From Octadecabacter antarcticus 307 (GTDB lineage Bacteria; Pseudomonadota; Alphaproteobacteria; Rhodobacterales; Rhodobacteraceae): a stretch of 64,000 nt of DNA. Of the stretch, positions 1-10,280 are shown in pieces (position 1 is the stretch's first letter; each line of letters starts with the position of its first letter). The notes under the pieces are model-generated. The model was not told where the DNA came from, searched no databases, and saw only the letters and a list, made by a program, of their open reading frames with translations. A program made the position numbers and the translations under genes. The DNA is taken from assembly GCF_000155675.2 (NCBI RefSeq), contig NC_020911.1, positions 3,648,501 through 3,712,500 on the forward strand, written 5' to 3'.

Positions 1-304
1 ATCCAACACGCGCCGACGGGATCAGTTCCAACATACCGTCCAGCAACCCGTTGCCCGCCCGTAGAATTGAAATCAGCGCCAGTTTTCGCCCCTTAAGCAC
101 CGGCGCTTCCATCGTCTCCATCGGGGTTTCGATGGTCTTGGTCGTCATCGGTAATTCACGCGTCACCTCATAGGCCAGCAGTTGTGAAATCTCGCGCAAA
201 AGCTGGCGGAACACCGCCGTGGGCGTGGTTTTATCACGCATCAGCGTCAGTTTATGCTGCACCAAAGGGTGCGTAACATGGGTAAGGTGCGGAAGTTTTG
301 TCAT
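1..304 (-). CDS. upp: uracil phosphoribosyltransferase, N-terminal part (runs off window)
   Basis: Makes UMP from uracil and PRPP in pyrimidine salvage. The minus strand reads from an ATG at 304-302; the start [20 protein letters not shown] and the later segment [16 protein letters not shown] match the N-terminal third of Upp. The 3' part lies outside the window. The start codon overlaps the stop of the upstream adenosine deaminase gene as ATGA, so the two are very likely translationally coupled in one nucleoside salvage operon. Confidence 0.9.
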   Translation of the reverse strand, partial: MTKLPHLTHVTHPLVQHKLTLMRDKTTPTAVFRQLLREISQLLAYEVTRELPMTTKTIETPMETMEAPVLKGRKLALISILRAGNGLLDGMLELIPSARVG

Positions 305-1287
305 CAATTTTCCAGTCGTTTGGCGATTTTTACGCGGGTGGAGGCATCACAGAATGCACCGTCTAGCGCGATCTGATTGAGCGCGTTGAAATCATCGGCG
401 CCCCAGCCGAATGTCGCTGCCAGCATGTCAAATTCATCGGTCATTGTCATGCCAAAGAACGGTGGATCATCAGTCGATACGGTCACTTTAACGCCCGCAT
501 CGCGCAGTTTTAGGATAGGATGATCGGCCCAATCCCCAGTGGCCTTCAGAAACACGTTGGACCCCGGGCAGACCTCAAGCACGATGCCGGCATCCGCAAT
601 CTGCGCCACCAATTGAGGATCACGAATGGCATTCACACCGTGGCCGATGCGCTGCACCTTAAGGTCGCGGATCGTGTCCGCAACCATGTCCGGCCCACCC
701 CATTCCCCTGCATGACAGGTGAGGGGCATCCCGGCTTCGCGCGCCATATCAAAGGCATAGGCGTAATCATTGGGGCGGCCGACCATTTCACCACCCGCCA
801 TGCCAAATCCAGTGATGAAATCACCAAAGGTTTCCGCCGCGCAAATTGCAGCGGGTTTTGCAGCGTCTGGTCCAAAGTGGCGGATGCAAGTGACGATGCC
901 CTTTAAGGTAATGCCAAACTCTGCCTCCGCCTCAGTAGCCGCCGCATCCATCGCCGCCAAATAATCGCGCCATGCCGCCAGATCACCGCCACCGCAGAAG
1001 TCAGGTGACAGGAACGTTTCTTGGTAAACAACACCGTGCGACGCGCTTTCTTGCAGAACCGCTTTGACCAGTCGGTAGAAATCTTGCGGGCCCTGCAACG
1101 TCGTGCAGGCAGCCTCATAGACTTGCAAGAAATGGTCGAAACCACGGTAAGCGTAAGTGCCATCCTTATTAAACACCCCACTGATATCAATAGACTTTTC
1201 CTTGGCCAATCCACGGATAAAACTCGGTGGGGCGCAGCCCTCAAGGTGGGTGTGCAATTCGACTTTGGGCATGGATCTATAGGTCAT
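304..1287 (-). CDS. add: adenosine deaminase
   Basis: Deaminates adenosine to inosine in the cytoplasm. The 327-residue protein has the amidohydrolase-fold metal motif near its start (VELHTHLEG), a TCHAGEWGG segment in the middle and the catalytic STDDPPFF motif near residue 270, all typical of the Add family. It overlaps deoB upstream and upp downstream by 4 bp each, consistent with a tightly coupled operon. An ATG six codons in (MPKVELH) is an alternative start. Substrate choice between adenosine and adenine cannot be settled from sequence alone. Confidence 0.88.
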   Translation of the reverse strand: MTYRSMPKVELHTHLEGCAPPSFIRGLAKEKSIDISGVFNKDGTYAYRGFDHFLQVYEAACTTLQGPQDFYRLVKAVLQESASHGVVYQETFLSPDFCGGGDLAAWRDYLAAMDAAATEAEAEFGITLKGIVTCIRHFGPDAAKPAAICAAETFGDFITGFGMAGGEMVGRPNDYAYAFDMAREAGMPLTCHAGEWGGPDMVADTIRDLKVQRIGHGVNAIRDPQLVAQIADAGIVLEVCPGSNVFLKATGDWADHPILKLRDAGVKVTVSTDDPPFFGMTMTDEFDMLAATFGWGADDFNALNQIALDGAFCDASTRVKIAKRLEN

Positions 1288-2516
1288 AGAAAACTCTTTC
1301 CTTGTCCGCGGAGCGCAACGCCCAAGTGCGCGGCGATTGTGGCTGCGACGTCAACAAACGCTACATGACCAAGATCGCGCGGGCCTTGTCTGTTAAGGTC
1401 GGGCGCATGGATCAAAACCGGCACCCGTTCGCGGGTATGATCGGATCCGATCCAAGTCGGATCATTGCCATGATCGGCCGTGACACACAACAGATCACCG
1501 GCGCGCAACTTGGGCAGTAGTTTCCCCAGTTCCGCGTCAAACCATTCAAGGTGGCGTGCATAGCCCGATACATCGCGGCGGTGCCCGTAAAGACTGTCGA
1601 ATTCAACAAAATTAGCGAAGACAAACCCACCGCTCGGCGCATCATCAATCAAGTCGGACAAATGATCCATTAAGGTCATATCGGCACCTTTGCGCACCTC
1701 ATCAATGCCACGCATTGAGAAAATGTCGCCGATCTTGCCAATGGCTTGCACTGATCGCCCAGCATCATGAATCCAATCGCACAGCGTCGGCGACGGTGTG
1801 GCGATGGCATAGTCATGGCGATTTAGCGTGCGTTCGAATGTCCCGACTTCACCCTTAAAGGGACGCGCAATGACGCGCCCAACTTTGCGGTCGTGCAACA
1901 TCGGAGCGAGGTCTTTGCACAAATTCAGAAGCCGTTCTAACCCGAAATAATCCTCATGGGCGGCAATTTGCAGCACGCTGTCAACGGATGTGTAGCAGAT
2001 CGGCCAGCCCGTGCGGATGTGCTGCGCGCCAAAATCATCAATGACTTGTGTGCCGGACGCGTGGCAATTGGCGAGGATGCCGTCCGTGCCAGCCAGTTCG
2101 CAAATGCGCGCCGTGATGTCGTCGGGAAACGCCGGCGTGGTTTTTGGAAACGTGGTCCAATCCCAAGGAACTGGCACGCCCGACAATTCCCAATGGCCCG
2201 ACGGTGTGTCCTTTCCCAGGCTGATTTGCGTGGCGGCACCGTAAGCCCCATTTGGCGCAGGCCAGCCCAAATCAAGTCCGGTCGCAAGCCGCATCGCCGC
2301 GCCCGCGCCCATGGCGTTCAGGTTTGGAATACTCAACGGCCCCGTGCGCCCATCTTCCGCGCAGCCCGCGCGGCAAGCCTGAGCAATATGACCCAGCGTA
2401 TTTGACCCAGTGTCCGGCGTGTCGCCGTTAAAAAAATCAGCAGCGTCCGGTGCCCCGCCAATGCCAACGCTGTCGATCACAATAAGGAACGCCCGATTTT
2501 CGAATACTTTTGTCAT
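1284..2516 (-). CDS. deoB: phosphopentomutase
   Basis: Interconverts (deoxy)ribose 1-phosphate and 5-phosphate, linking nucleoside phosphorolysis to the pentose phosphate route. At 410 residues it has normal DeoB length. The alkaline-phosphatase-fold metal motif is at the N-terminus (FLIVIDSVGIGGAPDA), followed by DTGSNTLGH, a SGHWE segment, and CVTADHGNDPT with SDHTRERVP near residues 340-360. It overlaps deoA upstream and add downstream by 4 bp. Confidence 0.95.
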   Translation of the reverse strand: MTKVFENRAFLIVIDSVGIGGAPDAADFFNGDTPDTGSNTLGHIAQACRAGCAEDGRTGPLSIPNLNAMGAGAAMRLATGLDLGWPAPNGAYGAATQISLGKDTPSGHWELSGVPVPWDWTTFPKTTPAFPDDITARICELAGTDGILANCHASGTQVIDDFGAQHIRTGWPICYTSVDSVLQIAAHEDYFGLERLLNLCKDLAPMLHDRKVGRVIARPFKGEVGTFERTLNRHDYAIATPSPTLCDWIHDAGRSVQAIGKIGDIFSMRGIDEVRKGADMTLMDHLSDLIDDAPSGGFVFANFVEFDSLYGHRRDVSGYARHLEWFDAELGKLLPKLRAGDLLCVTADHGNDPTWIGSDHTRERVPVLIHAPDLNRQGPRDLGHVAFVDVAATIAAHLGVALRGQGKSFL

Positions 2517-3817
2517 GGGTCGATCCGTTCTAGAACTAGGTCTGTAATTTCAACAGGTTCACCAATGGTCACGGCGCGTAGGACCGCATGGGCTGCGGCT
2601 TGCGCGCTGTCCTCATCAGCGGCATGGATGGTCACGATTGGATCACCACGCGCAACTTTCGTCCCAAGCGGCAAGACATTTGTCAGACCAACACGCGGGT
2701 CAATGCGATCACTTTCGATCTGACGGCCGCCACCCAATTGCACCACCGCCAAACCCAGTGCTTCACCGTCAATGACAGCAATGGTCCCAGCATAAGGCGC
2801 GGGAACATCGCCAATGACAGGGGCCGATGGCAGATGGGTGTGCCAGCCTTCGGCAATGTCTGGCGGGCCACCCATCGCGCGGACCATCGCGGCAAAACAG
2901 ACCATCGCGTGGCCCGATGAAATGGCCGCCTTGACGCGTTCTTCGGCTTCGCCTTCGGCGTGACCTGCAAGTGCGAGAGCGCGGGCGCAAAGTGCGACAG
3001 TCAGATCGTGCAAACGTGGCGCTGCAGCGCGGTTTCCTGACAAAACCTCAAGACAAAGCGCCAATTCGACACCATTTCCCAAACATGGCGCCAGCGGTTG
3101 CGACATGTCGGTGATAAACGCGGCTGTCGGCGTGCCCGCGCCGTTCGCCGTGGACGTCAACGCGCGGGCCAGCTTTGCGGCCCCTGCGGGGGTTTTCATA
3201 AACGCGCCGCTGCCCGCTTTGACGTCAAGCACCAGACCCTCAAGACCCGCTGCAAGTTTCTTGGACAGAATTGAGGCACAAATTAAATCAACACTCTCAA
3301 CCGTCGCGGTGACGTCACGCACGGCATATAAGCGTTTATCGGCGGGCGCGATGGAATTGGTGGCACTGACAATTGCACAGCCAATATCGCGGGTAATCTT
3401 GCGGAACGCGGCTGTGTTTTGCGCAGTGTTTAATCCTGGGATCGCCTCAAGTTTATCGAGCGTGCCGCCCGTATGCCCAAGGCCGCGGCCCGACACCATC
3501 GGCACGAACACATCGCACGCCGCCAGCGCGGGCGCGAGAATCAGAGACACCGGATCACCCACCCCGCCCGTTGAATGTTTGTCCAATACGGGGCCCGGCA
3601 AATCCCATTTCAACACATCACCACTGTCGCGCATGCCCGTGGTCAATGCCACGCGACCTTCATCGCTAAGCCCGTTCAAACAGACTGCCATCGCGAAAGC
3701 GCCAGCCTGCGCGTCCGACACCATGCGGGTGGCTAAACCATTGGTGAACCATACCAATTCATCGTGGCTGGGGTCTTCGCCCTGCCGCACTTTGGCAATG
3801 ATTGCGCGCGCATCCAT
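2513..3817 (-). CDS. deoA: thymidine phosphorylase
   Basis: Cleaves thymidine (and often deoxyuridine) to base and deoxyribose 1-phosphate, the substrate of the adjacent DeoB. The 434-residue protein shows the family signature KHSTGGVGD near residue 80, SGRGLGHTGGTLDKLE near 110 and the DVKAGSGAF segment near 200. It follows cdd by 3 bp and overlaps deoB by 4 bp, so cdd-deoA-deoB-add-upp read as one transcription unit. Confidence 0.94.
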   Translation of the reverse strand: MDARAIIAKVRQGEDPSHDELVWFTNGLATRMVSDAQAGAFAMAVCLNGLSDEGRVALTTGMRDSGDVLKWDLPGPVLDKHSTGGVGDPVSLILAPALAACDVFVPMVSGRGLGHTGGTLDKLEAIPGLNTAQNTAAFRKITRDIGCAIVSATNSIAPADKRLYAVRDVTATVESVDLICASILSKKLAAGLEGLVLDVKAGSGAFMKTPAGAAKLARALTSTANGAGTPTAAFITDMSQPLAPCLGNGVELALCLEVLSGNRAAAPRLHDLTVALCARALALAGHAEGEAEERVKAAISSGHAMVCFAAMVRAMGGPPDIAEGWHTHLPSAPVIGDVPAPYAGTIAVIDGEALGLAVVQLGGGRQIESDRIDPRVGLTNVLPLGTKVARGDPIVTIHAADEDSAQAAAHAVLRAVTIGEPVEITDLVLERIDP

Positions 3818-3820
3818 GGG

Positions 3821-4213
3821 TTACGTGTTCGCCATATGATCAACGGTAAATCGCCCCGGCAACAGCTCTGCGACGGTCATTTGCAGTACCGCGCCATCCA
3901 TCGTGGACATGGTCACGACCACGTCCGGCCCTGCAAATTCAGCAATCTTCTGGCGGCAACCGCCACAGGGGGGCACGGGGGCTGGCGCATCAGCGATGAC
4001 TGCGATTTCTGCGATCTCACGTTCTCCAGCGGCGCACATGGCAGCGATTGCACCTGCTTCAGCGCAAGTGCCTTCGGGATAGGCCACGTTTTCAACATTT
4101 ATACCTTTGAAAACAGTACCGCGCGTGGTTTTCAAGGCAGCACCCACAGCGAATTTCGAATAGGGCGCATAGGCGTTTTCGCGCACAGCGCGGGCGTCAT
4201 CGAGCAGGGACAT
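3821..4213 (-). CDS. cdd: cytidine deaminase
   Basis: Converts cytidine/deoxycytidine to uridine/deoxyuridine. The 130-residue product has the zinc motifs CAEAGAIAAM and PCGGCRQ typical of small tetrameric cytidine deaminases. I chose the internal ATG at 4213 (MSLLDDARAVRENAY) because AAAGGA sits about 7 bp before it and family members begin there; the reading frame is open for 14 more codons upstream. It lies 46 bp after the broken cupin gene on the same strand. Confidence 0.92.
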   Translation of the reverse strand: MSLLDDARAVRENAYAPYSKFAVGAALKTTRGTVFKGINVENVAYPEGTCAEAGAIAAMCAAGEREIAEIAVIADAPAPVPPCGGCRQKIAEFAGPDVVVTMSTMDGAVLQMTVAELLPGRFTVDHMANT

Positions 4214-4259
4214 GGCAGATCCTTTGTTTTTAACAGATTGGGCCGTGCGACGCATAAGT

Positions 4260-5394
4260 TCAAGCCAAAGTGGTCTGAAACGCTCCCGCCAGTGTCACTT
4301 CGAGTAGTTCAAGATCGTCCGTAGGATCAGCGTAGCGCGTCGCCATTCCGGGCGGGATCACAAAGGCATCGCCCATGGCAAGGCGGTAAGGGTCTTTGCC
4401 TTCCCCCTCAAGCGTCATCGCGCCTTCCATGACAAATGTGAAATGGATGTCGGCGTTATGTTTAACCCATTGTGGAGCGCCAGTTCCACGCCGTACCACC
4501 TGCACGCCAGCCATAGATTTGGTGGCATCATTGATCGTCGTATCACGAGCGATGAAACCTTGTAGCCGGAACGGATTCCAAGGCGCATCAGCCCCGATAT
4601 TGTGCACGAAATTTTGCCCTTGCCATTCGCGGTTCGGTCGCAAATCAGGCGTTGGCAGCGTCATTTCGTGTTCAATTTCAGTAACATGTTCGGCTGGCAC
4701 GCCGATCTCTATCACCTCTATCCCGCTTGACGCTTCTAGCACACGGTGGCGAATTTCGGGCGGCTGAATGAAACAATCACCCGCTTTCAGGCGGATCGGG
4801 CCGCCTTGATCTTCGTACAAAACATCGACCCAGCAACGATAGCAATAAATCAGCTGAAATCCGACTTTATGGTAGTGCACCATATCCGGCACGGGGCCGC
4901 CGTCAGGGATGCGAATGTGACTGGCAATGATTGACCCGCCAAGGCGATTGGGGATCAGATCGCGATAGTGCATTCCCGCGCGGCCAACGACCCACGGGGC
5001 TTGATCGGCCAGTCGGCGCACGACAAAGGCGTGATCAGTAACCGGCATCTGCAGCGGTGGATTTAAGGCGTCGATGTCGACCGTCGTGCCACCTGGTGCG
5101 ATCAACTGGCGGGCATCCGCAAAACCCGCATCGTCGGTCAAAATACACAAATGGCCGGCGCTGCCGATCTGATTTTTGATCCAGCCGGACCCGCAAACCG
5201 TGGCCGGAAAACACGGCTACAGTTGGGTCATCAGCAGGATAAATCGAATCCATCCGCATGCGTAACGTCTTGGTAAAAAACCCAATATCAGCTGTTAGCG
5301 CGGTGCTGGGCAGGCATACTTCTGCGCGAATTTCTGTTGTATCTTTCATGTAGACAATCTGCGTGTCAGCTTTCGGATTTGCAAGAGAGTGCAT
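4260..5394 (-). pseudogene. double-cupin domain protein with a frameshift
   Basis: Two frames together make one protein of about 375 residues. The first (from 5394 or the internal ATG at 5349) gives MKDTTEIRAEVCLP to VFSGHGLRVRLD; the second (to 4260) gives CILTDDAGFADARQL and two cupin barrels with VHYHKVGFQLIYCYR, DCFIQPPEIRHRVLE and DAFVIPPGMATRY. The frames join at an A5 run near 5172-5177; one more A would restore Q-K-N-Q-I-G-S-A-G-H-L and a continuous frame. This is either a one-base deletion or a sequencing error. Cupin-family function is unknown; the intact protein could be an oxygenase- or isomerase-like enzyme. It precedes cdd on the same strand. Confidence 0.75.
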
Positions 5395-5437
5395 CTTGTC
5401 CCTATAGCTGACATATCGCTTCCCTAGCGGCTGATGG

Positions 5438-5457
5438 ATAGTTTAATATTAAACTAT
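5438..5457. promoter_or_regulatory. 20-bp perfect palindrome in a divergent intergenic region
   Basis: ATAGTTTAATATTAAACTAT is its own reverse complement. It sits between the divergent cupin gene and maeB, 46 bp before the maeB start. Its form (AT-rich, no spacer) fits a dimeric repressor site such as those of MarR-type proteins. The regulator is not identifiable here. Confidence 0.5.
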
Positions 5458-5502
5458 ATTTCCAATGCCCCCTATTTGACCTTTTGAAAGACTGGTGACC
5501 AA

Positions 5503-7815
5503 ATGCCTGAGACACCCCCAAAGACCCCGAACGACACCTCCGCGATCGATGCACAGAAGAAAGAAAACTTGCGACAGGCGGCGTTGGATTATCACCGCTA
5601 CCCCAAACCGGGAAAACTTGAGATCCGCGCGACCAAGCCGATGGCTAACGGGCGCGATTTGGCGCGGGCGTATTCACCCGGCGTCGCAGAAGCCTGTCTT
5701 GAAATTAAGAACAATCCTGCGGCGGCGCAGGATTACACTGCGCGCGGCAATCTGGTGGCGGTTGTGACCAATGGCTCGGCGGTTCTTGGGCTTGGCAATA
5801 TTGGCGCTCTGGCATCAAAACCCGTGATGGAAGGCAAGGCAGTACTGTTCAAGAAATTCGCCAACATTGACTGCTTTGATATTGAACTAAACGAACCCGA
5901 TCCCAAAAAGCTGGCCGATATTGTCTGTGCGCTGGAACCGACATTTGGCGCGATCAACCTTGAAGACATCAAAGCACCTGAGTGTTTCATCGTTGAAAAA
6001 ATCTGCCGAGAGCGGATGAATATCCCCGTTTTTCATGACGATCAGCACGGCACAGCGATTGTTGTTGGTGCTGCTGCGACGAACGCGTTGGCGGTGTCTG
6101 GCAAGAAATTCGAAGACATCAAAATCGTCAGCACAGGCGGTGGGGCCGCGGGCATTGCCTGCCTGAACATGCTGCTGAAACTCGGTGTGAAACGCGAAAA
6201 CGTCTGGCTTTGTGACATCGAAGGTCTGGTCTATGAAGGCCGCGAAACCGATATGACGCCGCAAAAGGCTGAATTTGCCCAAGGCAAAACAGCTGCCACA
6301 CTGGGCGATGTGATCGACGGGGCTGATATGTTCCTCGGGCTGTCAGGTCCGGGCGTGTTAAAACCAGACATGGTCGCGCGGATGACCAAGGCGCCGATTA
6401 TTTTTGCACTGGCGAACCCGAACCCCGAAATATCGCCAGAAGATGCGCGTGCCGTTGCGCCTGATGCTATCATGGCAACGGGGCGCAGCGATTTTCCAAA
6501 CCAAGTGAACAATGTGCTGTGTTTCCCGTTCATCTTTCGCGGCGCGCTGGACGTCGGCGCGACTGAGATAAACGACGCCATGAAGATCGGATGTGTTGAA
6601 GGCATAGCCGCCTTGGCCCGCGCCACCACATCCGCCGAGGCCGCAGCCGCCTATCAGGGCGAACAGATGACATTTGGCCCCGACTATCTGATCCCCAAAC
6701 CATTCGATCCGCGCTTGATGGGTGTCGTGGCATCCGCCGTCGCCAAGGCGGCGATGGAAACCGGTGTCGCGACCAAGCAGGTTGATCTGCCGTCCTATAA
6801 GGCCGGATTGGACGCGTCGGTGTTCAAATCCGCCATGCTGATGCGCCCCGTATTCGAAGCAGCGGCCAAAGAAGCCCGCCGCATCGTGTTCACCGAAGGC
6901 GAAGACGAACGCGTGCTGCGCGCAGCCCAAGCCGTGCTAGAAGAAACCACAGAAACCCCGATCCTGATTGGTCGCCCCGACGTGATCGCGCTGCGGGCTG
7001 AACGTGCGGGCTTGGATATCGACATCAGCAGCCTTGATATTGTGAACCCCGAAAACGACCCGCGATACCGTGATTATTGGGAGACATATCATACACTTAT
7101 GTCACGCAACGGGGTCACACCTGATCTGGCCAAAGCGGTGATGCGCACCAATACGACCGCCATTGGTGCTGTCATGGTGCAGCGCGGCGAGGCCGACAGC
7201 ATGATCTGCGGCACCTTTGGGCAGTTCCGCTGGCATCTGAATTACATCGAGCAAGTGCTGGGAAAGGATCACAAAGTGCAAGGCGCGCTTAGCATGATGA
7301 TCCTCGAAGATGGGCCGTTGTTCATTGCCGACACCCATGTGCGATCCGAACCGACGCCAGAACAAATTGCACAAACCGCAATTGGTGCTGCGCGGCATGT
7401 GAAACGCTTTGGCCTAAAGCCGAATGTTGCCTTTTGTGCGCAGTCGCAATTTGGCAATCTTGATTGCGACACTGGCAACCGTATCCGCGCGGCGATGTCT
7501 ATTCTGGCCGCGCAGAAGGTTGATTTCACCTATGAAGGCGAAATGAACGTAGATGCCGCGCTCGACCCTGAATTGCGCGAACGGCTGTTGCCTTGTGGGC
7601 GGATGAAAGGTGCAGCCAACGTATTGATATTTGGTCATGCAGATGCCGCCAGCGGTGTGCGCAATATCCTGAAGATGAAAGCAGGCGGGCTTGAGGTCGG
7701 GCCGATCCTGATGGGCATGGGCAACCGCGCCCATATCGTCACGCCGTCCATCACCCCGCGCGGGTTGCTGAACATGGCGGCAATCGCCGGCACGCCAGTG
7801 AAGGTTTACGGGTAG
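5503..7815 (+). CDS. maeB: NADP-dependent malic enzyme with C-terminal phosphotransacetylase-like domain
   Basis: Oxidatively decarboxylates malate to pyruvate, supplying NADPH and pyruvate for gluconeogenic growth. The 770-residue protein is the two-domain MaeB type. Residues about 25-430 carry the malic enzyme part ([23 protein letters not shown] near 170, and the dinucleotide-binding [10 protein letters not shown] near 210); residues about 440-770 carry a phosphate acetyltransferase-like domain ([12 protein letters not shown]), usually regulatory in this family. A clear terminator follows at 7826-7857. Confidence 0.95.
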   Translation: MPETPPKTPNDTSAIDAQKKENLRQAALDYHRYPKPGKLEIRATKPMANGRDLARAYSPGVAEACLEIKNNPAAAQDYTARGNLVAVVTNGSAVLGLGNIGALASKPVMEGKAVLFKKFANIDCFDIELNEPDPKKLADIVCALEPTFGAINLEDIKAPECFIVEKICRERMNIPVFHDDQHGTAIVVGAAATNALAVSGKKFEDIKIVSTGGGAAGIACLNMLLKLGVKRENVWLCDIEGLVYEGRETDMTPQKAEFAQGKTAATLGDVIDGADMFLGLSGPGVLKPDMVARMTKAPIIFALANPNPEISPEDARAVAPDAIMATGRSDFPNQVNNVLCFPFIFRGALDVGATEINDAMKIGCVEGIAALARATTSAEAAAAYQGEQMTFGPDYLIPKPFDPRLMGVVASAVAKAAMETGVATKQVDLPSYKAGLDASVFKSAMLMRPVFEAAAKEARRIVFTEGEDERVLRAAQAVLEETTETPILIGRPDVIALRAERAGLDIDISSLDIVNPENDPRYRDYWETYHTLMSRNGVTPDLAKAVMRTNTTAIGAVMVQRGEADSMICGTFGQFRWHLNYIEQVLGKDHKVQGALSMMILEDGPLFIADTHVRSEPTPEQIAQTAIGAARHVKRFGLKPNVAFCAQSQFGNLDCDTGNRIRAAMSILAAQKVDFTYEGEMNVDAALDPELRERLLPCGRMKGAANVLIFGHADAASGVRNILKMKAGGLEVGPILMGMGNRAHIVTPSITPRGLLNMAAIAGTPVKVYG

Positions 7816-7825
7816 GCAAACCCTA

Positions 7826-7857
7826 AAAAGGGGGCGCTGCACGCAACACCCCCTTTT
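7826..7857 (+). terminator. intrinsic terminator after maeB
   Basis: AAAAGGGGG and CCCCCTTTT pair around a 14-base loop, beginning 11 bp after the maeB stop and ending in a T run. The A-tract on the other side could let it act in both directions. Confidence 0.8.
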
Positions 7858-7897
7858 CCGAACGGTTAAATATCTTTTGGTCTAACGTGGTCGCCTG

Positions 7898-7990
7898 CTA
7901 TTTGCCCGCAGGCTTAGCTGGCACCGGTGTCACAGCTGCTACTGCCGGTTTTGCTTTCTTTTCTTTATTTGGTTTGCTGTTCTTATCCAT
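7898..7990 (-). CDS. possible 30-residue Lys/Pro/Ala-rich peptide
   Basis: A minus-strand frame starts at ATG 7990 and gives MDKNSKPNKEKKAKPAVAAV, then a Pro/Ala-rich tail ending in AGK. Codon choice looks natural for this GC-rich genome, but the ribosome site (GGGAC) is weak and I recognise no family. The surrounding 7858-8200 region holds no other convincing gene. It could be non-coding. Confidence 0.3.
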   Translation of the reverse strand: MDKNSKPNKEKKAKPAVAAVTPVPAKPAGK

Positions 7991-8209
7991 AATTTTACGT
8001 CCCAGATATCGGAGGCGGCGGAATGTCGTCCCGAATGATAGATTTGATCCTTTGCCCAACAATCTTCAATCATATATTTAATAAAATTACTCAGCTCGGC
8101 CAAATTTAGCTTACATCCGACTCTCAATCGGCCCCTTGCGCAATATTATGTTGTGATACAGCTTGGCACGACAGAACGATAAGATTCGCCTAGAATAAAC
8201 CTCGCATAG

Positions 8210-8310
8210 TTTGCAGATTTGCAGACACGTGGTTTAAACTTCGCAAATCAGACTGATAACCACCAGATTTGCAAATATTTGCAGCCAAAACCTGCGCCAG
8301 TTTGCAAACT
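8210..8310 (+). promoter_or_regulatory. cluster of TTTGCAAA-type motifs upstream of prpE (ScfR/PccR-like sites)
   Basis: Three motif groups occur here: TTTGCAGATTTGCA at 8210-8223, the palindrome TGCAAATATTTGCA at 8270-8283 (extended by TT at its left), and AGTTTGCAAACT at 8299-8310. Short-chain fatty acyl-CoA regulators of the ScfR family (PccR in Rhodobacter, RamB in actinobacteria) are known to bind repeated TTTGCAAA-type sequences upstream of propionyl-CoA genes. Their position 77-177 bp before the prpE start fits that role. Confidence 0.7.
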
Positions 8311-8386
8311 CTGCCCCACGCGGGCAAACAGCCTTGCCCCCTGCGCCCTGCAAGGCCTATCCCTAGGTCAACACAGGGAGAATACC

Positions 8387-10279
8387 ATGGCATACCGCGA
8401 CGTCTACAAAAGCTGGCAAGACGATCCAGAAGGTTTCTGGATGAAAGCAGCGGACGCGATTGACTGGCACACGCCCCCGACCAAGGCCCTGTTTGATGAC
8501 AAAGCGCCACTGTACGAATGGTACCGTGACGGGCGGGTTAACACCTGCTTCAACGCCTTGGACCGCCATGTTGCGGCAGGGCGCGGCGATCAGGTTGCGA
8601 TCATCTACGACAGCCCGATGACCGACACGATCAGCAAAATAACCTATACCGATCTGTTGACCCGCGTGGCGTGCCTTGCGGGTGCGTTGAAAGCCAAAGG
8701 CATTGCCAAAGGCGACCGCGTTATCATTTATATGCCGATGGTCCCCGAAGCGATTGAGGCGATGCTGGCCTGCGCGCGGATCGGTGCGATCCATTCGGTT
8801 GTGTTTGGCGGGTTTGCCGCCAACGAACTGGCCGTGCGGATTGACGATGCCACCCCGAAAGCCATCATTGCGGCGTCTTGCGGGCTGGAACCCGGTCGCG
8901 TGATCCACTATAAACCGCTGCTGGACGGCGCAATTGACCTTGCGACACACAAACCTGATTTCTGCGTTATTTATCAACGTGAACAACAAGTCGCCGACCT
9001 GATTGAAGGCCGCGACGTCGATTGGCACACTTTTCAGGACGGCGCCGAACCCGCCGAATGTGTTCCGGTTGAGGGCACACATCCAGCCTATATTCTCTAT
9101 ACATCCGGCACCACAGGGGCGCCCAAGGGAGTTGTGCGACCAACCGCTGGCCACCTTGTTGCGCTGAATTGGACGATGAAAAACGTCTATAACGTCGACC
9201 CCGGTGATGTGTTCTGGGCCGCGTCTGATGTCGGTTGGGTCGTAGGCCACAGCTACATCTGTTATGGACCATTGATCCACGGCAACACCACGGTGGTGTT
9301 TGAAGGGAAACCCGTCGGCACGCCGGATGCGGGCACATTCTGGCGGGTGATAGAACAGCACAACGTCAAATCCTTCTTCACTGCGCCAACGGCATTTCGT
9401 GCCGTGAAACGTGAAGACCCGAAAGGCGAGTTGATCAAGGATTATGATCTGTCCTGCCTTGATCAGATCTATCTTGCGGGTGAACGGGCCGACCCCGACA
9501 CGGTCGAATGGATGCAGGATAAGCTGGGCAAGCCGATTTATGATCATTGGTGGCAAACCGAAACTGGCTATACCATCGCGGGCAACCCTGTGGGGATCGA
9601 ACCTATGCCAGTCAAGCTCGGCTCACCGACCGTCGCTATGCCAGGGTATAATGTGCAAATTCTGGATGACGGCGGAAACCAACTGCCCGCAGGCGAACTT
9701 GGCGCGATTGCGATAAAACTACCCCTGCCGCCCGGCACATTGCCAACCTTGTGGAATGCCGAAGACCGATTTTTGAAAAGTTACCTGCACACCTTCCCAG
9801 GGTACTATGAAACAGGCGACGCGGGCATGATCGACGAAGACGGTTACCTATACATCATGGCGCGTACAGACGACGTGATTAACGTGGCGGGCCACAGGCT
9901 TTCTACGGGCGGTATGGAAGAAGTCCTCGCGGCGCATCCGGACGTCGCAGAATGCGCTGTGATTGGCGTGACCGATGAATTGAAAGGCCAGTTGCCCGTT
10001 GGGTTTGTCTGTTTGAACAAAGGGACTGAAACGTCACACGAAGATGTCGCCCGCGGCTGCGTCAAACTCGTGCGCGACAAGATCGGCCCTGTTGCCGCGT
10101 TCAAATTGTGCACCGTGGTGGACCGTTTGCCGAAAACCCGATCCGGCAAAATCTTACGCGCCACAATGGTGAAAATCGCCGATGGTGCAGATTTCAAAAT
10201 GCCCGCAACAATAGACGATCCCGCAATCTTGGATGAAATCCGCGAAGCGTTGAAACCGCTGGGGTATGCCAAGGACTAA
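8387..10279 (+). CDS. prpE: propionyl-CoA synthetase (acetyl-CoA synthetase family)
   Basis: Activates propionate with ATP and CoA. The 630-residue protein begins MAYRDVYKSWQDDPEGFWMK, matching PrpE rather than Acs. It contains the AMP-binding motif YTSGTTGAPKGVVR near residue 240, WWQTETGYTI near 385, YETGDAG near 475, and the conserved acylation-site lysine context KTRSGKILR near 585. ATG 8387 was chosen over upstream in-frame starts because AGGGAG lies 6 bp before it and homologues begin here. TTTGCAAA-type motifs upstream suggest control by an ScfR-type regulator. It converges on nadK with one base between the stops. Confidence 0.93.
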   Translation: MAYRDVYKSWQDDPEGFWMKAADAIDWHTPPTKALFDDKAPLYEWYRDGRVNTCFNALDRHVAAGRGDQVAIIYDSPMTDTISKITYTDLLTRVACLAGALKAKGIAKGDRVIIYMPMVPEAIEAMLACARIGAIHSVVFGGFAANELAVRIDDATPKAIIAASCGLEPGRVIHYKPLLDGAIDLATHKPDFCVIYQREQQVADLIEGRDVDWHTFQDGAEPAECVPVEGTHPAYILYTSGTTGAPKGVVRPTAGHLVALNWTMKNVYNVDPGDVFWAASDVGWVVGHSYICYGPLIHGNTTVVFEGKPVGTPDAGTFWRVIEQHNVKSFFTAPTAFRAVKREDPKGELIKDYDLSCLDQIYLAGERADPDTVEWMQDKLGKPIYDHWWQTETGYTIAGNPVGIEPMPVKLGSPTVAMPGYNVQILDDGGNQLPAGELGAIAIKLPLPPGTLPTLWNAEDRFLKSYLHTFPGYYETGDAGMIDEDGYLYIMARTDDVINVAGHRLSTGGMEEVLAAHPDVAECAVIGVTDELKGQLPVGFVCLNKGTETSHEDVARGCVKLVRDKIGPVAAFKLCTVVDRLPKTRSGKILRATMVKIADGADFKMPATIDDPAILDEIREALKPLGYAKD

Positions 10280-10280
10280 T

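Noticed and set aside
8363..9556. Long minus-strand open frame of about 397 codons opposite prpE
   Set aside because: It is the mirror of the strongly conserved prpE gene; high third-position GC leaves long antisense frames open, and its translation resembles no family.
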